From assembly GCA_014799395.1 (NCBI GenBank), contig JAAVID010000006.1, positions 64,282 through 128,281 of the forward strand: 64,000 bases of DNA. The letters run 5' to 3'. The position numbers and the translations under genes were made by a program. The stretch comes from Oscillospiraceae bacterium. Its GTDB lineage: Bacteria; Bacillota; Clostridia; Oscillospirales; Ruminococcaceae. The stretch's first letter is position 1, and every line of letters begins with the position of its first letter. The notes below the pieces were generated by a model. It did no database searches, was not told the DNA's origin, and was given only the letters and a program-made list of their open reading frames with translations. Positions 18,940 to 30,619 of the stretch are shown one piece after another.

Positions 18940-19225
18940 CCAAACAGAACCCCCTCGGCTTTGCCGAGGGGGTTCTGTTTGGCGCAAAGGCGCTTATTGA
19001 ATGCCGTTGGCGTTCAATAAGCGCTCTTTGCTAGCGCAGTTTTTGCGTCAAACAGGTTTGCGAATTGCCCTAATGGCAATTCGATTTTGCGCTCCGCGCA
19101 AAATATCGCAAAAACCGCGCGTGGCGCTCTTCTGTTATGATGTGGTCTCTAGTCAAAAAACGTGCGGGCGATCTTCTGTTATAGTGTTGAGCTTAGTCAA
19201 AAACTGTGCGCGCTTCGCGCGGCAC
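18940..19225. repeat. Cluster of perfect/nested palindromes and a 44-bp tandem repeat
   Basis: 20-bp perfect stem 18940-18982; stem 18990-19024; CGAATTGCC/GGCAATTCG; ATTTTGCGC/GCGCAAAAT; tandem copies 19123-19166 and 19167-19210. Confidence 0.85.
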
Positions 19226-19391
19226 AATTTATATAGGATAGTTTTGTCGAAATTTTTTTGTTTGTAAAATAATATGTTGAAAATTATATAATTATATGCT
19301 ATAATGTATATAGCAAGACAATGGATTTGTGTAAGTGCTGCCTTTATGCGGACTTATCCGAAAATACATCAAGATCAAGGAGCTTATTACA

Positions 19392-20747
19392 ATGGCTAAT
19401 AGCGAAAAATCTTCCTTGTTTAATTCCAAAACGATAACTATTCATATGTTATTTATTACAGCGGTATGTGTCGCGTTCGGTGTGATCAATATTTTCACCA
19501 ACGCCGTGGCGGTGGGCATCTGCACTCTTGCTATGGGAGGTATTGTGCCCGCGGTCACTATCGCTATCAGAAAGAGAACGGCTATTCCGACGCAAGGCTT
19601 CTTTCTTTCGATCGTACAGCTTCTCGCAATAATCATTATCTCCGCTGCGAAGCATGAGATGCACACGATGTTTGCGCTTATGCTTGCTTCAATGGCGGTG
19701 GCGGCAATATACTGCAACATAAGATGTCTGAACGTTCATTGGATCGTTATGGATGCGGCTTCTCTTATCGGCTTGGTTTTCAAGAGCTTTTTTTACGGCG
19801 AGGAGAGCATGGTCACCATTCTCAAGGGGCTGCTCTCGATCAATGTCGGCGCGATAGTACTGGTTTACCTTATCAAAGCCTGCGTTAAGTTTATGAACGA
19901 TATACAAAGCGCTCATAAAGAGAGCGAGGGTCTGGTTCAAGAGGTAAACACCAAAATGGAGGACGTAAACCGTCTTGTGGAAAAGCAGAAGAACGTTGTT
20001 TCCTCCGTTTCGGGTATAGTTGTTAATCTGAGCGAATCCGTTCTCGGCTTGCAGGACATAAGCGTTTCTATGAGCAATGCGGCTGAGGAGCAGGAAAGCG
20101 CCATCGCGGAAATTTCGGAGAAAATAACGGCGCTCGGCGCGGAGACCGAAAAGAGCCTTGACGCGGCTTCCAAGGCACGCATCGCGGCGGACGACAGCAC
20201 GCGAATGCTCACCGAGAACAGATCCGAGGTTGACAGAATGCTCGGCGCGATGAGTGAAATAAGCGACTCGTCGTTGCAGATCGAGACCATTATCAAGACT
20301 ATCGAGGACATAGCGTTCCAGACCAACATACTCGCGCTGAACGCTTCTATCGAAGCCGCCCGCGCGGGAACTATGGGCAAGGGCTTCGCCGTTGTCGCAG
20401 ACGAGGTACGCAATCTCGCGTCAAAGTCCGACGAGGCGGCAAAGAGCACCTCGGCGCTTATCCGTTCGTCCATTCAGTCGGTAGAGAGCGGTTCTAAGAT
20501 CGCCAAGACGGTCGCCGAGAAGATAAACGAGACTATCAAGGTCTCCGAACAGAGCGCGGAATACTCCGTAATGATCGAGGAGCTCACCGCAAACCAGACC
20601 GACGCAATGAATTCCGTACTCCGGAAAATGGGTCAGATGTCCGAATCCGTTGCCAAGGGCTTGGACATCTCCGTTAAAAACACCGACATATCTCAAGCAA
20701 TAGCCGACGAGGTAGAAAACCTCACAAGCGCTATTGACAATGCTTGA
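19392..20747 (+). CDS. Methyl-accepting chemotaxis protein
   Basis: Signalling hairpin '[40 protein letters not shown]'; N-terminal multi-TM. Confidence 0.9.
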   Translation: MANSEKSSLFNSKTITIHMLFITAVCVAFGVINIFTNAVAVGICTLAMGGIVPAVTIAIRKRTAIPTQGFFLSIVQLLAIIIISAAKHEMHTMFALMLASMAVAAIYCNIRCLNVHWIVMDAASLIGLVFKSFFYGEESMVTILKGLLSINVGAIVLVYLIKACVKFMNDIQSAHKESEGLVQEVNTKMEDVNRLVEKQKNVVSSVSGIVVNLSESVLGLQDISVSMSNAAEEQESAIAEISEKITALGAETEKSLDAASKARIAADDSTRMLTENRSEVDRMLGAMSEISDSSLQIETIIKTIEDIAFQTNILALNASIEAARAGTMGKGFAVVADEVRNLASKSDEAAKSTSALIRSSIQSVESGSKIAKTVAEKINETIKVSEQSAEYSVMIEELTANQTDAMNSVLRKMGQMSESVAKGLDISVKNTDISQAIADEVENLTSAIDNA

Positions 20748-20795
20748 GTAATAACAGCAGAAAGCGGAGAGGACAGCCTCTCCGCTTTTGTTTTA

Positions 20796-22598
20796 TCAGA
20801 CATAATATTGTGCCTGCGCGTTGAACATTTCCGAATAAATTCCGCCCTCGCGATTGACAAGCTCGTCGTGTGTTCCGAGCTCCTTTATCGTGCCCTCGCC
20901 GAACACGGCTATCCTGTCGCAGAACTTACAGCTTGAAAGCCTGTGCGAGATATACACGGCGGTCTTTCCGCCCACAAGGTCGTTGAACTTGCAGTATATC
21001 TCGTACTCCGCCACGGGGTCGAGCGCGGCTGTCGGCTCGTCGAGAATTACCACGGGAGCGTTCTTGTACAGCGCCCGCGCTATGGCGAGCTTCTGCTGTT
21101 CGCCGCCCGAGAGCTGAACGCCCTCGCGGTCGAATTCGCGGAACATCATCGTATCGCGCCCCTTGGGAAGCGAGTTTATCTTGTCGAGAAGCCCGACCTT
21201 GTCAAACATTTCGTCGACCGCTTCGTCGCTGTCCTCCGCGCCGAGAAGTATGTTGTCTTTAGCGGAAAACGACAGCAGACGGAAGTCCTGAAACACCACC
21301 GAGAACAGCCTCATATATTCGTCGTAGTCGTACTCGCGGATATTCACACCGTCGATAAGTATCTCGCCCTCATCGGTGTCGTAAAGGCGGCAAAGCAGTT
21401 TGATAAACGTCGTCTTTCCCGCGCCGTTGAGCCCGACTACCGAAAGCCGTTCTCCCGCCTTTATCGTTATGGAAACGTTTTTCAGCACCTGTACGCCCGT
21501 GTTCGGGTAAGAGAAGCTGACGTTGCGGAACTCTATCTCGTGCGGAGATTTAAGGTTCTCAACGCGGCGGTCGCCCTTTTGCAGCATAGGCGGATATTCC
21601 ATCAGCTTAACGACTTCATAAGCGTAATTACAGCGCTTTACGATGTCCTGATACCCGTAAATAGCGCCCTGAACCGATTCGTTGAGCGTCCCGCCCGATG
21701 TGACGAGCTGCGAGAACGTGCCTATGGTTATCTTGCCGAAAATCGCCAGCGCGCCGAGATACAGATAAGTACCGAAATTGCGGAGCGCCGTAACAACGGT
21801 ATCGAGAACGTCAAGAGGATAAATGCGGTTTGCGCGGTTCTCGTTAAACTCCATTATGCGGTCGGTCTGCTCGGTGGATTTGTGGACGAGCGTATCAGCC
21901 GCGCCGTATATCCGAATGTCCTTTCCGAAACGGAAATTCTCAAGCTCCCAAAGTACATAGCTCCATATGCGCTCGACCTTTGAAAGCCCCGTAAAGAACT
22001 CTATCTCTATCTTGTTTTTGCGGCTGTTTATGACCGCCGAGAGCGTCAGCAGCACCGCGATTATAAGCAGCATCCACGGAGCGCTTACCGCAAGGACCGT
22101 CACAACTCCGAAAATTTTCAGAATGTTCGTTAATATCATAAAGAACGCCTTGGATATTTCGTGAACTCCGCCCGAGTAGTCCAGTCCCTCTTTTCCGCGG
22201 TTTATCTGGTCGAGAGCTTCCTTGTTTTCGGTGAGCGCGAAGTCCATTTCCATACAGCGCTGCGAGATCTCCTCGGACGTGAAGTTGTAGAATTTGTCCG
22301 CGTATTTTTCCAGATGAATTGACAGCACGGAGTTGAGCAGCGAAACGGCGATCTTAACTCCTATCATAAGCGCCGCGTAGGTGATTATCTGCTTCAAGTC
22401 GCGCTCGGGGGTTATCAGAGCGTCCAGCAGAAGCGGCATAAAGAATATCTCCGGAAACGGCACGACCGCACCTATCAGCACGTTTACCGCCGAAAGAATA
22501 AAGTAAGCCTTGTCGAACTTCCAAGCGACGGGAAAGAAATATTGCAGCGTTTTTCTTACCGTGGTTTTGCGTTCGCCTTTTTTCTGCGAATTACTCAT
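20796..22598 (-). CDS. ABC transporter, fused permease-ATPase
   Basis: Walker A GLNGAGKTT, signature LSGGEQQKLAIARAL, Walker B VVILDEP. Confidence 0.93.
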   Translation of the reverse strand: MSNSQKKGERKTTVRKTLQYFFPVAWKFDKAYFILSAVNVLIGAVVPFPEIFFMPLLLDALITPERDLKQIITYAALMIGVKIAVSLLNSVLSIHLEKYADKFYNFTSEEISQRCMEMDFALTENKEALDQINRGKEGLDYSGGVHEISKAFFMILTNILKIFGVVTVLAVSAPWMLLIIAVLLTLSAVINSRKNKIEIEFFTGLSKVERIWSYVLWELENFRFGKDIRIYGAADTLVHKSTEQTDRIMEFNENRANRIYPLDVLDTVVTALRNFGTYLYLGALAIFGKITIGTFSQLVTSGGTLNESVQGAIYGYQDIVKRCNYAYEVVKLMEYPPMLQKGDRRVENLKSPHEIEFRNVSFSYPNTGVQVLKNVSITIKAGERLSVVGLNGAGKTTFIKLLCRLYDTDEGEILIDGVNIREYDYDEYMRLFSVVFQDFRLLSFSAKDNILLGAEDSDEAVDEMFDKVGLLDKINSLPKGRDTMMFREFDREGVQLSGGEQQKLAIARALYKNAPVVILDEPTAALDPVAEYEIYCKFNDLVGGKTAVYISHRLSSCKFCDRIAVFGEGTIKELGTHDELVNREGGIYSEMFNAQAQYYV

Positions 22599-24489
22599 AA
22601 ACGGCACCTCCCTCCAAAATCTCGGAGGGCGTTTCGTTTTCGTCCTCAATGTAGTACTGCGCCTGAACGCGGAACATTTCCGCATACGCGCCGTTCTTTT
22701 CGAGCAGCTCCTCGTGAGTGCCGTACTCCACCATTTCTCCCGCGACGAACATCGCTATATTGTCGCAGAAGCGCGTCGAGGAAAGTCTGTGCGATATGTA
22801 CACGGCAGTCCTGCTCCCGATCATTCCGTCGAAGCTCTGATACAAGCGGTATTCCGCGAGCGCGTCAAGCGCCGCCGTGGGCTCGTCGAGGACTACTATC
22901 GGCGCGTTTTTGTACAGCGCCCTCGCCAGCGCGAGCTTTTGCTTTTCGCCGCCCGAGAGGTCTACGCCGTCGTCATAAAGCACCTTTAACAGCTCGGTGT
23001 CCATACCGCTCGGCAGACTGTCCAGCTTTTCGCCCATTCCCGCGTCGCGGAGATACCGCTCGGCGAGAGACTTGTCTGTCTCGTTCTTGGTACGCATTGA
23101 AACGTTCTCGGAGAGCTTGAACGCGAAAACTTCAACTTCCTGAAACGCGGGCGCGAACAGTCTGTAATATTCCGTTCTGTCGAACTCGCGTATGTCAATG
23201 CCGTTGCAGAGAATGCGCCCCTCCGTCACGTCATACAGCCGGAGCAGGAGCTTGATGAACGTAGTTTTACCCGCGCCGTTAAGTCCGACGACCGCGAGCC
23301 GCTGACCCGCTTCAAGCGTTAAATTAAGATTTTTCAGCGCGTATTTGTCCTGACCCTTGTACTTAAAGGACACGTTCTCAAACTTGAAAACGTATCTCTC
23401 CGCCTTTGGGACGGGAACGGTCTTTTTGCCCTCGTCGGGGTTCGGAATGTCCATAAAGCTGCGGAAATCGTCCACGCGCGAGGAACGCTCCCTCATTCCG
23501 CCCAGCGACTGCAAAAACGAGTGGATATTCCACGAAAACGCAAGGGCGCTTCCGCTGTACAATACGAAGTTTCCTATGGACAGATCGTTTACCAGCATAT
23601 CATAGATAAGCCACGCGAAAACTATCGCGGTCTGTATCAGCGTTATACCCGATGAGAATATCGTGTTGTATATCCAGTACTGCCTTGACTGTCTCCAGCG
23701 GCGAAGCTCGTCCGCGTTGACTTCCTTTTGCTTGCCGCCGAGCCACTTGCGCATACCGTAAAGCCTTACGTCCTTTGCATAGGAAAAGTCGGTGGAGACC
23801 GTTGACATATATTCCAGCTTGCGCCAGTTGCCCGCCATAGCGTCCCACATTATCTCCTTGTCCTTTATGCGGATATAGTCGAAATACTCAAACGAGATAA
23901 ACGACAGCACAATAATTATCAGCACTATCCACGGACTTAACGTGGACATAATGCCCACCGCCGTGATGATCGAAAAGACCTGAACTATCATAGTCTGCAT
24001 ATCCTGCATAAGACCCTGTACGCCCATGTTGCTTCCCGCCGTGGAACGCTTTGCCTTTTGCAGTCTGTCGAGCATATCGGGGGTCTCAAGCATTTCATAT
24101 TCCATTCCGAGAACCTTTGCTATGCGCTCCCTGACTATGCACAGCCGCACATAATAGCGCCCCAGATCGAGCTTTTTCCGCGCGTAGGCGTTTAGTATCA
24201 TCATCACCAGCTCGATCACTGTCGTTACTATTACGAGGTACACCAGCGGCATAATGTCCTTGTTTTCCATAGCCGCCTGCCGTTCGATGATGTCCACGAC
24301 AAGCTTTTCTATGAACCTCCATATGTAGGTCGTTGCCGCGCCCGCTATACCGCCAAGAAGCATAAGCCATATCATTGACTTTCTGTACTTGACAAACGCG
24401 CGCAGAATGTACTTGCAGTTGCTGAGAACGCCGTATTCACGGTGAAGCTCGTCCTCCTCTTCCTGCTTTTTTGCCTTGAAAATAAACAT
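22591..24489 (-). CDS. ABC transporter, fused permease-ATPase (heterodimer partner)
   Basis: Walker A GLNGAGKTT, LSGGEKQKLALARAL; 8-bp overlap with next gene; start re-set to MFIFKAKK after GGAGG. Confidence 0.93.
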   Translation of the reverse strand: MFIFKAKKQEEEDELHREYGVLSNCKYILRAFVKYRKSMIWLMLLGGIAGAATTYIWRFIEKLVVDIIERQAAMENKDIMPLVYLVIVTTVIELVMMILNAYARKKLDLGRYYVRLCIVRERIAKVLGMEYEMLETPDMLDRLQKAKRSTAGSNMGVQGLMQDMQTMIVQVFSIITAVGIMSTLSPWIVLIIIVLSFISFEYFDYIRIKDKEIMWDAMAGNWRKLEYMSTVSTDFSYAKDVRLYGMRKWLGGKQKEVNADELRRWRQSRQYWIYNTIFSSGITLIQTAIVFAWLIYDMLVNDLSIGNFVLYSGSALAFSWNIHSFLQSLGGMRERSSRVDDFRSFMDIPNPDEGKKTVPVPKAERYVFKFENVSFKYKGQDKYALKNLNLTLEAGQRLAVVGLNGAGKTTFIKLLLRLYDVTEGRILCNGIDIREFDRTEYYRLFAPAFQEVEVFAFKLSENVSMRTKNETDKSLAERYLRDAGMGEKLDSLPSGMDTELLKVLYDDGVDLSGGEKQKLALARALYKNAPIVVLDEPTAALDALAEYRLYQSFDGMIGSRTAVYISHRLSSTRFCDNIAMFVAGEMVEYGTHEELLEKNGAYAEMFRVQAQYYIEDENETPSEILEGGAVYE

Positions 24490-24734
24490 TTTTTCCTCCA
24501 TTACAGGTGACAAACAAAGCTGTCTGTCCGTGCCAAAACCTAACGCGCCCGTCGTGTTGGGTAGGACGGAACGCGTATGCCGAATGGCGGTAACGGCGCC
24601 ATATCGTTATACGGCGGTAACGGCACCGCATAACAACAGCATATTGATATTTTATCATATTTTTATTGTTAAGTCAAGACTTTTTGGCAAAAACAAGGTC
24701 TCGGAAATAACTGCCGAGACCTTGGTATTTTCGG

Positions 24735-25403
24735 TTAATTCTTCGCGGAAAATTTTAAAAACTCCGAAACATTATCCGCAAGCTCAGAAAGCGACAAGGC
24801 GTAGAAGTCGGAGGTCTTTTTCAGCTCCTCCTGATTTCTCTCGCTTATATCGTATACGGCGGCGGTCGCAAAGCCCGCTTTTTTCGCCGTGCGGACGGCG
24901 TGGAGCGAATCCTCGAAAACCATAGTCTCCTCGGGAACGGCGTAGATAATATCCGCCGCCGCGAGGAATACCTCGGGAGAGGTTTTCGCGCCGTAATCCG
25001 AACAGCTTACCGCGCCCTCGAAAAACTCCGCGATGCCGAGCCTTGTAAGCGCCGACATCGCGAGTCCCGCGTTTCCCGCCGTCGCTATGCTCATACGCAC
25101 GCAATGAGCGCGCAGTGCCGCGAGAAGTCTCGGTGCGCCGTCCTTGAGACCCACCTGCTCGAGATAATACTTCTCGGTCATTCGCGTTATGTGGCGGGCT
25201 ATCTCCTCGGGGGAATACGAAACGCCGTATTCGTCGTGAATATACGCCGCGCTCTCGGGTATCGACATCGTGTTCAGCCTTACCGCAAGATCGGGCGCGG
25301 GGGTCTTGCCGAGCATTTTCAGATATTCTCCGCCAAGCGTTCTCCACATTTCGGACGAGTCGAATATCGTTCCGTCCAAATCAAATATAGCGTATTTTAT
25401 CAT
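24735..25403 (-). CDS. HAD-superfamily hydrolase (beta-phosphoglucomutase-like)
   Basis: MIKYAIFDLDGTIFDSSEMW...VFEDSLHAVRTAKKAGF. Confidence 0.9.
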   Translation of the reverse strand: MIKYAIFDLDGTIFDSSEMWRTLGGEYLKMLGKTPAPDLAVRLNTMSIPESAAYIHDEYGVSYSPEEIARHITRMTEKYYLEQVGLKDGAPRLLAALRAHCVRMSIATAGNAGLAMSALTRLGIAEFFEGAVSCSDYGAKTSPEVFLAAADIIYAVPEETMVFEDSLHAVRTAKKAGFATAAVYDISERNQEELKKTSDFYALSLSELADNVSEFLKFSAKN

Positions 25404-25420
25404 TTTTCCACCTGATATGA

Positions 25421-25996
25421 TTATATTCCCGAGCCGATATGCTCTATAAACGTTTTTATTCCGATGATCATCAATACTATTCCGCCCGCAAGCTCCGCCT
25501 TTGCGCCGAGCCTCAAGCCGAGTTTTCTGCCGCCGAGCGCTCCCAGCAGCGACAGCGTGAACGTCACCGCGCCGATAAACAGCGCCGCGGGAGCTATCGA
25601 CACCCGTATCGCCGCGAAGCTAACGCCGACCATAAGCGCGTCTACCGCGGTCGCCGCCGACTGCATAAGCAGAGATGGGAAACGGAGGTCGCGTATTTCG
25701 GTGAACTCCTCGCCGTCCTCGTGAGCAAGCTCGCGGACGCTCTCGATAATCATCTTGCCGCCGATAAATCCGAGAACTCCCAGCGCCAGATAATGGTCAA
25801 ACGCGCTGAACAGGCTTGCGAACCCCGCTCCGAGGAAATATCCCAGCACGGGCATAAGCGCCTGAAACAGCCCGAACATAAACGCGATAAGCACAGCCTT
25901 GCGCCGCCGCTTCAAATTCAATCCGTCCGCCAGCGCCACGGCAAACGCGTCCGCCGACAGCCCGACCGCTATAAAGAACAATTCGATAAAGGACAT
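25421..25996 (-). CDS. mntP: Manganese efflux pump MntP family
   Basis: SADAFAVALADGL repeat pattern, six hydrophobic segments, GGKMIIE. Confidence 0.85.
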   Translation of the reverse strand: MSFIELFFIAVGLSADAFAVALADGLNLKRRRKAVLIAFMFGLFQALMPVLGYFLGAGFASLFSAFDHYLALGVLGFIGGKMIIESVRELAHEDGEEFTEIRDLRFPSLLMQSAATAVDALMVGVSFAAIRVSIAPAALFIGAVTFTLSLLGALGGRKLGLRLGAKAELAGGIVLMIIGIKTFIEHIGSGI

Positions 25997-26040
25997 GATC
26001 TCACCTCATTTTATTTGAAGTTTTTACGTCCTTTTTTGAA

Positions 26041-26484
26041 TTACCTCGTTAAGTCCTCCGACATTACTATCATCTTATCCGAGGTTGAAAAACCTCTTCT
26101 CCGATAATAGCCCTCGGTGCTTTCGCCGCGCTGAGTTATCAGGTAAACATTTACAACGCCTATCGCGTTCAGCTCTTCTTTAAGCGCCGAGAGAAGCCGC
26201 GAGCCGCACCCGCTCTGCTGACTTTCGGGTCTTACGCAGAATTCCTGTATCTGAAAATGAATCCCGTCGTAAAAGTGCTCCTTTTGCCCGAGAATTATCC
26301 CGAGCAGGCGACCGTCCTCATAGGCGGCTTTTCCGACGAAAGTTCCCGTCGTTATCAGCTCGCCGAGCCGCAGCTTTGCGGTGAGCATAGTCCAGCGGTC
26401 GTTCCACGGCGGCGAATTGAACACCGACACGAACAGCTCCGCGTAGGCTCTTACGTCCGCTATATCCATATCCTCAAAGGTCAT
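26041..26484 (-). CDS. GNAT family N-acetyltransferase
   Basis: IQEFCVRPESQQSGCGSRLLSALKEEL. Confidence 0.85.
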   Translation of the reverse strand: MTFEDMDIADVRAYAELFVSVFNSPPWNDRWTMLTAKLRLGELITTGTFVGKAAYEDGRLLGIILGQKEHFYDGIHFQIQEFCVRPESQQSGCGSRLLSALKEELNAIGVVNVYLITQRGESTEGYYRRRGFSTSDKMIVMSEDLTR

Positions 26485-26490
26485 TTCGAT

Positions 26491-27732
<1,242 letters not shown>

Positions 27733-27832
27733 TCAATGCCGTTTTTTGTTATTGTCAACGAGAAATGACGGCAGGGAACTGCCGTCATCGGACTGTATAT
27801 AAACCATTGCTCTAAGGCAATGCGTGCCGAAA

Positions 27833-28468
27833 TTATACCTTGCCTGCTTCTTTCCTTTTGTAAATGCATATTGACAGCAGCCACGAAAATACATAAAACA
27901 CAGCCAATCCTATAAGAAAAACAGGCAGCTTTTCGGCTTTATTCGCCAGCATATACGGGACATCATCGGTCCTGCCTATCGCGATCGTTGACACGCCCGC
28001 GCATAAAATGATAATGGCATAATACGCCAATCTTCCTTTTTCCGTTCCGAATGTCATGGAAAACGGTATACAAACCGCGGGAAAAACAAGCGTTATAATA
28101 AATATAATAGATACGGTCACCAATATCGCCACTAAATCATCAGCCCAGTAAAAACCCTCTCTTATAAGCAGCGTGATGAAAACAATAAGCGAAGTAACCG
28201 TCTGCATTATCAGCCCCACGAGAAACTTTGTGGAGACTATCTGAGCTCCGCTGTACGGCAGCGCTCCGCAGTATTCCGTCCAGTGGCTGCGCTCGTCGTA
28301 GGCAAGCAGGGTTATCGGCGTAACTCCCGAAAGCATTATGGGCATCAATGCAAACAGTAAATTGTCATCGCTGACAAAGCTCATTACAATAAAAACTATG
28401 TCGATCAAAAAAATCATTTTCAAATATTTCCAGGTCATATAGAAATCTTTTAACAGCAAACCTCTCAT
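27833..28468 (-). CDS. ABC-2 type permease
   Basis: Multi-TM protein coupled to ATPase gene by 4-bp overlap. Confidence 0.8.
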   Translation of the reverse strand: MRGLLLKDFYMTWKYLKMIFLIDIVFIVMSFVSDDNLLFALMPIMLSGVTPITLLAYDERSHWTEYCGALPYSGAQIVSTKFLVGLIMQTVTSLIVFITLLIREGFYWADDLVAILVTVSIIFIITLVFPAVCIPFSMTFGTEKGRLAYYAIIILCAGVSTIAIGRTDDVPYMLANKAEKLPVFLIGLAVFYVFSWLLSICIYKRKEAGKV

Positions 28469-29310
28469 ACAGCTTCCTCCTTTACCATATGCACAAACAG
28501 CTCCTCAATAGAGATAGGGCTGACCGTCATTGAATGCGGTATCATTTCGCGGCGGACTATCGCCTGCGCGCCGTAGGGCGTTACTTTTTTGTGGACAAGC
28601 GCTTCCTCGTCAAGCTCGCCGAGCTGTTCCTCGGTGCAGTGGACTACCCCGTATTCGCCGAGGAGAACGTCCTTTTCCTCGAACAGCAGGAGCTTTCCCT
28701 TATGCAGAAACGCGATGTAATCGCACAGCTTTTCAAGGTCGCTGACGATATGCGAGGAAATGAGTATCGAGTGGTTTTCGTCGCGCGTGAACTCGTTGAA
28801 CATCTCCACCACCTCGTCGCGGACAACGGGGTCGAGACCGCTTGTCGGCTCGTCGAGCAGGAGCAGCTTGCTCCCGTGCGACACCGCGATAGCTATGCCG
28901 AGCTTCATCTTCATACCGCGCGAAAGGTCTTTGTACGGCTTTTTTTCGGGAATTGACAGCTTTTGAAGCGTATCACAATAAAAGCCGTTGTTCCAGTTCT
29001 CGAACGTACCGCGCATTATCTTCCCGACTTGTCTTGCGTTCAGACATTCGGGGATACCCGCCGCATCCATAACAACGCCGACGTCCTCCTTTATCGACCT
29101 GATGTTATCGGTGTTCTCCCTGCCGAGTATCTTGATGCTTCCGCTGTCCTTGTGGAGCATATCGAGAATGAGCTTTATCGTGGTGCTTTTGCCGGCGCCG
29201 TTCTCGCCGACAAGCCCGAGAATACAGCCGCTCGGCAAGGTAAAGCCGATATTGTCGAGCTTGAAGCCCTTGAAAGATTTTGACAGATTTTTGATTTCCA
29301 GTGCGTTCAT
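28465..29310 (-). CDS. ABC transporter ATP-binding protein
   Basis: GLVGENGAGKSTTIKLI, LSRGMKMKLGIAIAV, LLLLDEPTSGLDP. Confidence 0.95.
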   Translation of the reverse strand: MNALEIKNLSKSFKGFKLDNIGFTLPSGCILGLVGENGAGKSTTIKLILDMLHKDSGSIKILGRENTDNIRSIKEDVGVVMDAAGIPECLNARQVGKIMRGTFENWNNGFYCDTLQKLSIPEKKPYKDLSRGMKMKLGIAIAVSHGSKLLLLDEPTSGLDPVVRDEVVEMFNEFTRDENHSILISSHIVSDLEKLCDYIAFLHKGKLLLFEEKDVLLGEYGVVHCTEEQLGELDEEALVHKKVTPYGAQAIVRREMIPHSMTVSPISIEELFVHMVKEEAV

Positions 29311-29687
29311 TATTCTTCCTCCTTTAACGCAAATCTCAGCATTTCGATAATGTCGTCGTTTGTTAAATTGCAGGTCGCCGCGAGCTTGACTATCTCGTCG
29401 ATATTCTCCTCGATTTTGCGGAGATTTTCCTCGCGGAGAAGCTCGACGTTTTTCGGCGCGACGTAGCAGCCCTTTGCCTGTATCGTGTAGATGAACCCGT
29501 CCTTTTCAAGCTCGTCATACGCGCGCTTGGTCGTCACAAAGCTGATCTTCAGGTCTTTCGCCAGTCCGCGTATCGACGGGAGCATTTCGTCCTCGGCAAG
29601 CTCTCCGCTTATTATCTGCGACTTTATCTGAGAATAGATCTGGTCGTAGATAGGCGCGCCGCTCTTGTTGTCTATAAATATGTTCAA
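29310..29687 (-). CDS. GntR-family regulator (YtrA-like)
   Basis: PIYDQIYSQIKSQIISGELAEDEMLPSIRGLAKDLKISFVTTKRAYDELEKDGFI; TTG start after GGGGTG. Confidence 0.9.
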   Translation of the reverse strand: MNIFIDNKSGAPIYDQIYSQIKSQIISGELAEDEMLPSIRGLAKDLKISFVTTKRAYDELEKDGFIYTIQAKGCYVAPKNVELLREENLRKIEENIDEIVKLAATCNLTNDDIIEMLRFALKEEE

Positions 29688-29710
29688 TTTATCACCCCTT
29701 GGTTTTGTTA

Positions 29711-29753
29711 AACTGTATAGTGATATTATATACAGTTTATACAGTTTTGTCAA
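29711..29753 (-). promoter_or_regulatory. Promoter and operator of GntR-ABC operon
   Basis: - strand TTGACA-17-TATAAT; AACTGTATA/TATACAGTT dyad. Confidence 0.7.
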
Positions 29754-29885
29754 GAGGTTTTTTGAAAAAATAAAAATTTTTTTTCGAGTGTTTATCAACG
29801 GTCTGTCGCTTGACTTATTTTAAAATTGTGTTATAATATAAACAGTATAAAATTTCAGCGAATTTTGCAGACGGAGTGTAATATT

Positions 29886-30182
29886 ATGGAAGAAATTATC
29901 GAACAGTATAAAGCCGCTAAAAAGTGGCGCAGGGAAATGTTTATCGCGATGATAATAATGCTGGCGCTTATGGTCGTTATGATCGTTGTCGGGTTTGTTA
30001 TCAAAGCGCTTTTGCCGCTTTTTATCGTATTCGGTATTATTGTGGGAGCGCTTGGGGTCACGGTAAATGTTATCGCGGCGAATACCTTTAAAAAGGCGCA
30101 CAAGCTGGTCAAGGATTATCTTACCTCTCGGGGAAAGACCGAGGCGGAAATAAATTCCATTCTTGGAGGAACAGCAAAGTGA
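29886..30182 (+). CDS. Small membrane protein (two TM)
   Basis: Two hydrophobic segments MIIMLALMVVMIVVGFVI / LFIVFGIIVGALGVTVNVI. Confidence 0.7.
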   Translation: MEEIIEQYKAAKKWRREMFIAMIIMLALMVVMIVVGFVIKALLPLFIVFGIIVGALGVTVNVIAANTFKKAHKLVKDYLTSRGKTEAEINSILGGTAK

Positions 30183-30619
30183 ACGAAAAGAAATTCTGGA
30201 AGATTATAAATATGTTCGATTGGGATAACGAGGGCGACGATGACGAGGTAATGAAGCCCGCTCTTGATTTTCTGGCGAAACTTGACGATGAGGAAATTTT
30301 CGCTTTCGAGGAACTTATGGCGGAGCTTTTATTCAAGCTTGATACAAAGGAATTCGCCGCAAAGCTGTACGGCGAGGACGACTATATGTCCGATGATATG
30401 TTTCTGTATCAGCGGTGTGTCGCCCTCGTGAACGGGCAGAGCTACTATAACGGCATATTGAACGGAAAAATTCAGCCGGACCCCGACCTTGAGTTTGAAT
30501 CGCTGCTCTATCTTCCGAGCCGCGCATGGGCGAAAAAGCATAACGCCGATCCCGACGATTATCCGTATTTTACCAAAACAAGCTACGAAACCGGCAGCAA
30601 TGCCAACGGGTGGAAATAA
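30179..30619 (+). CDS. DUF4240-like protein
   Basis: KKFWKIINMFDWDNEGDDDEVMKPALDFLAKLDDEEIFAFEELMAELLFKLDT. Confidence 0.7.
   Translation: MNEKKFWKIINMFDWDNEGDDDEVMKPALDFLAKLDDEEIFAFEELMAELLFKLDTKEFAAKLYGEDDYMSDDMFLYQRCVALVNGQSYYNGILNGKIQPDPDLEFESLLYLPSRAWAKKHNADPDDYPYFTKTSYETGSNANGWK

Noticed and set aside
18940-19225. Possible CRISPR array
   Set aside because: Repeats are adjacent (44-bp tandem, no spacers) and palindromes differ from each other; no cas genes.
19001-19267. 88-aa ORF through the palindrome cluster
   Set aside because: Composed of hairpin sequence, no RBS; judged non-coding.
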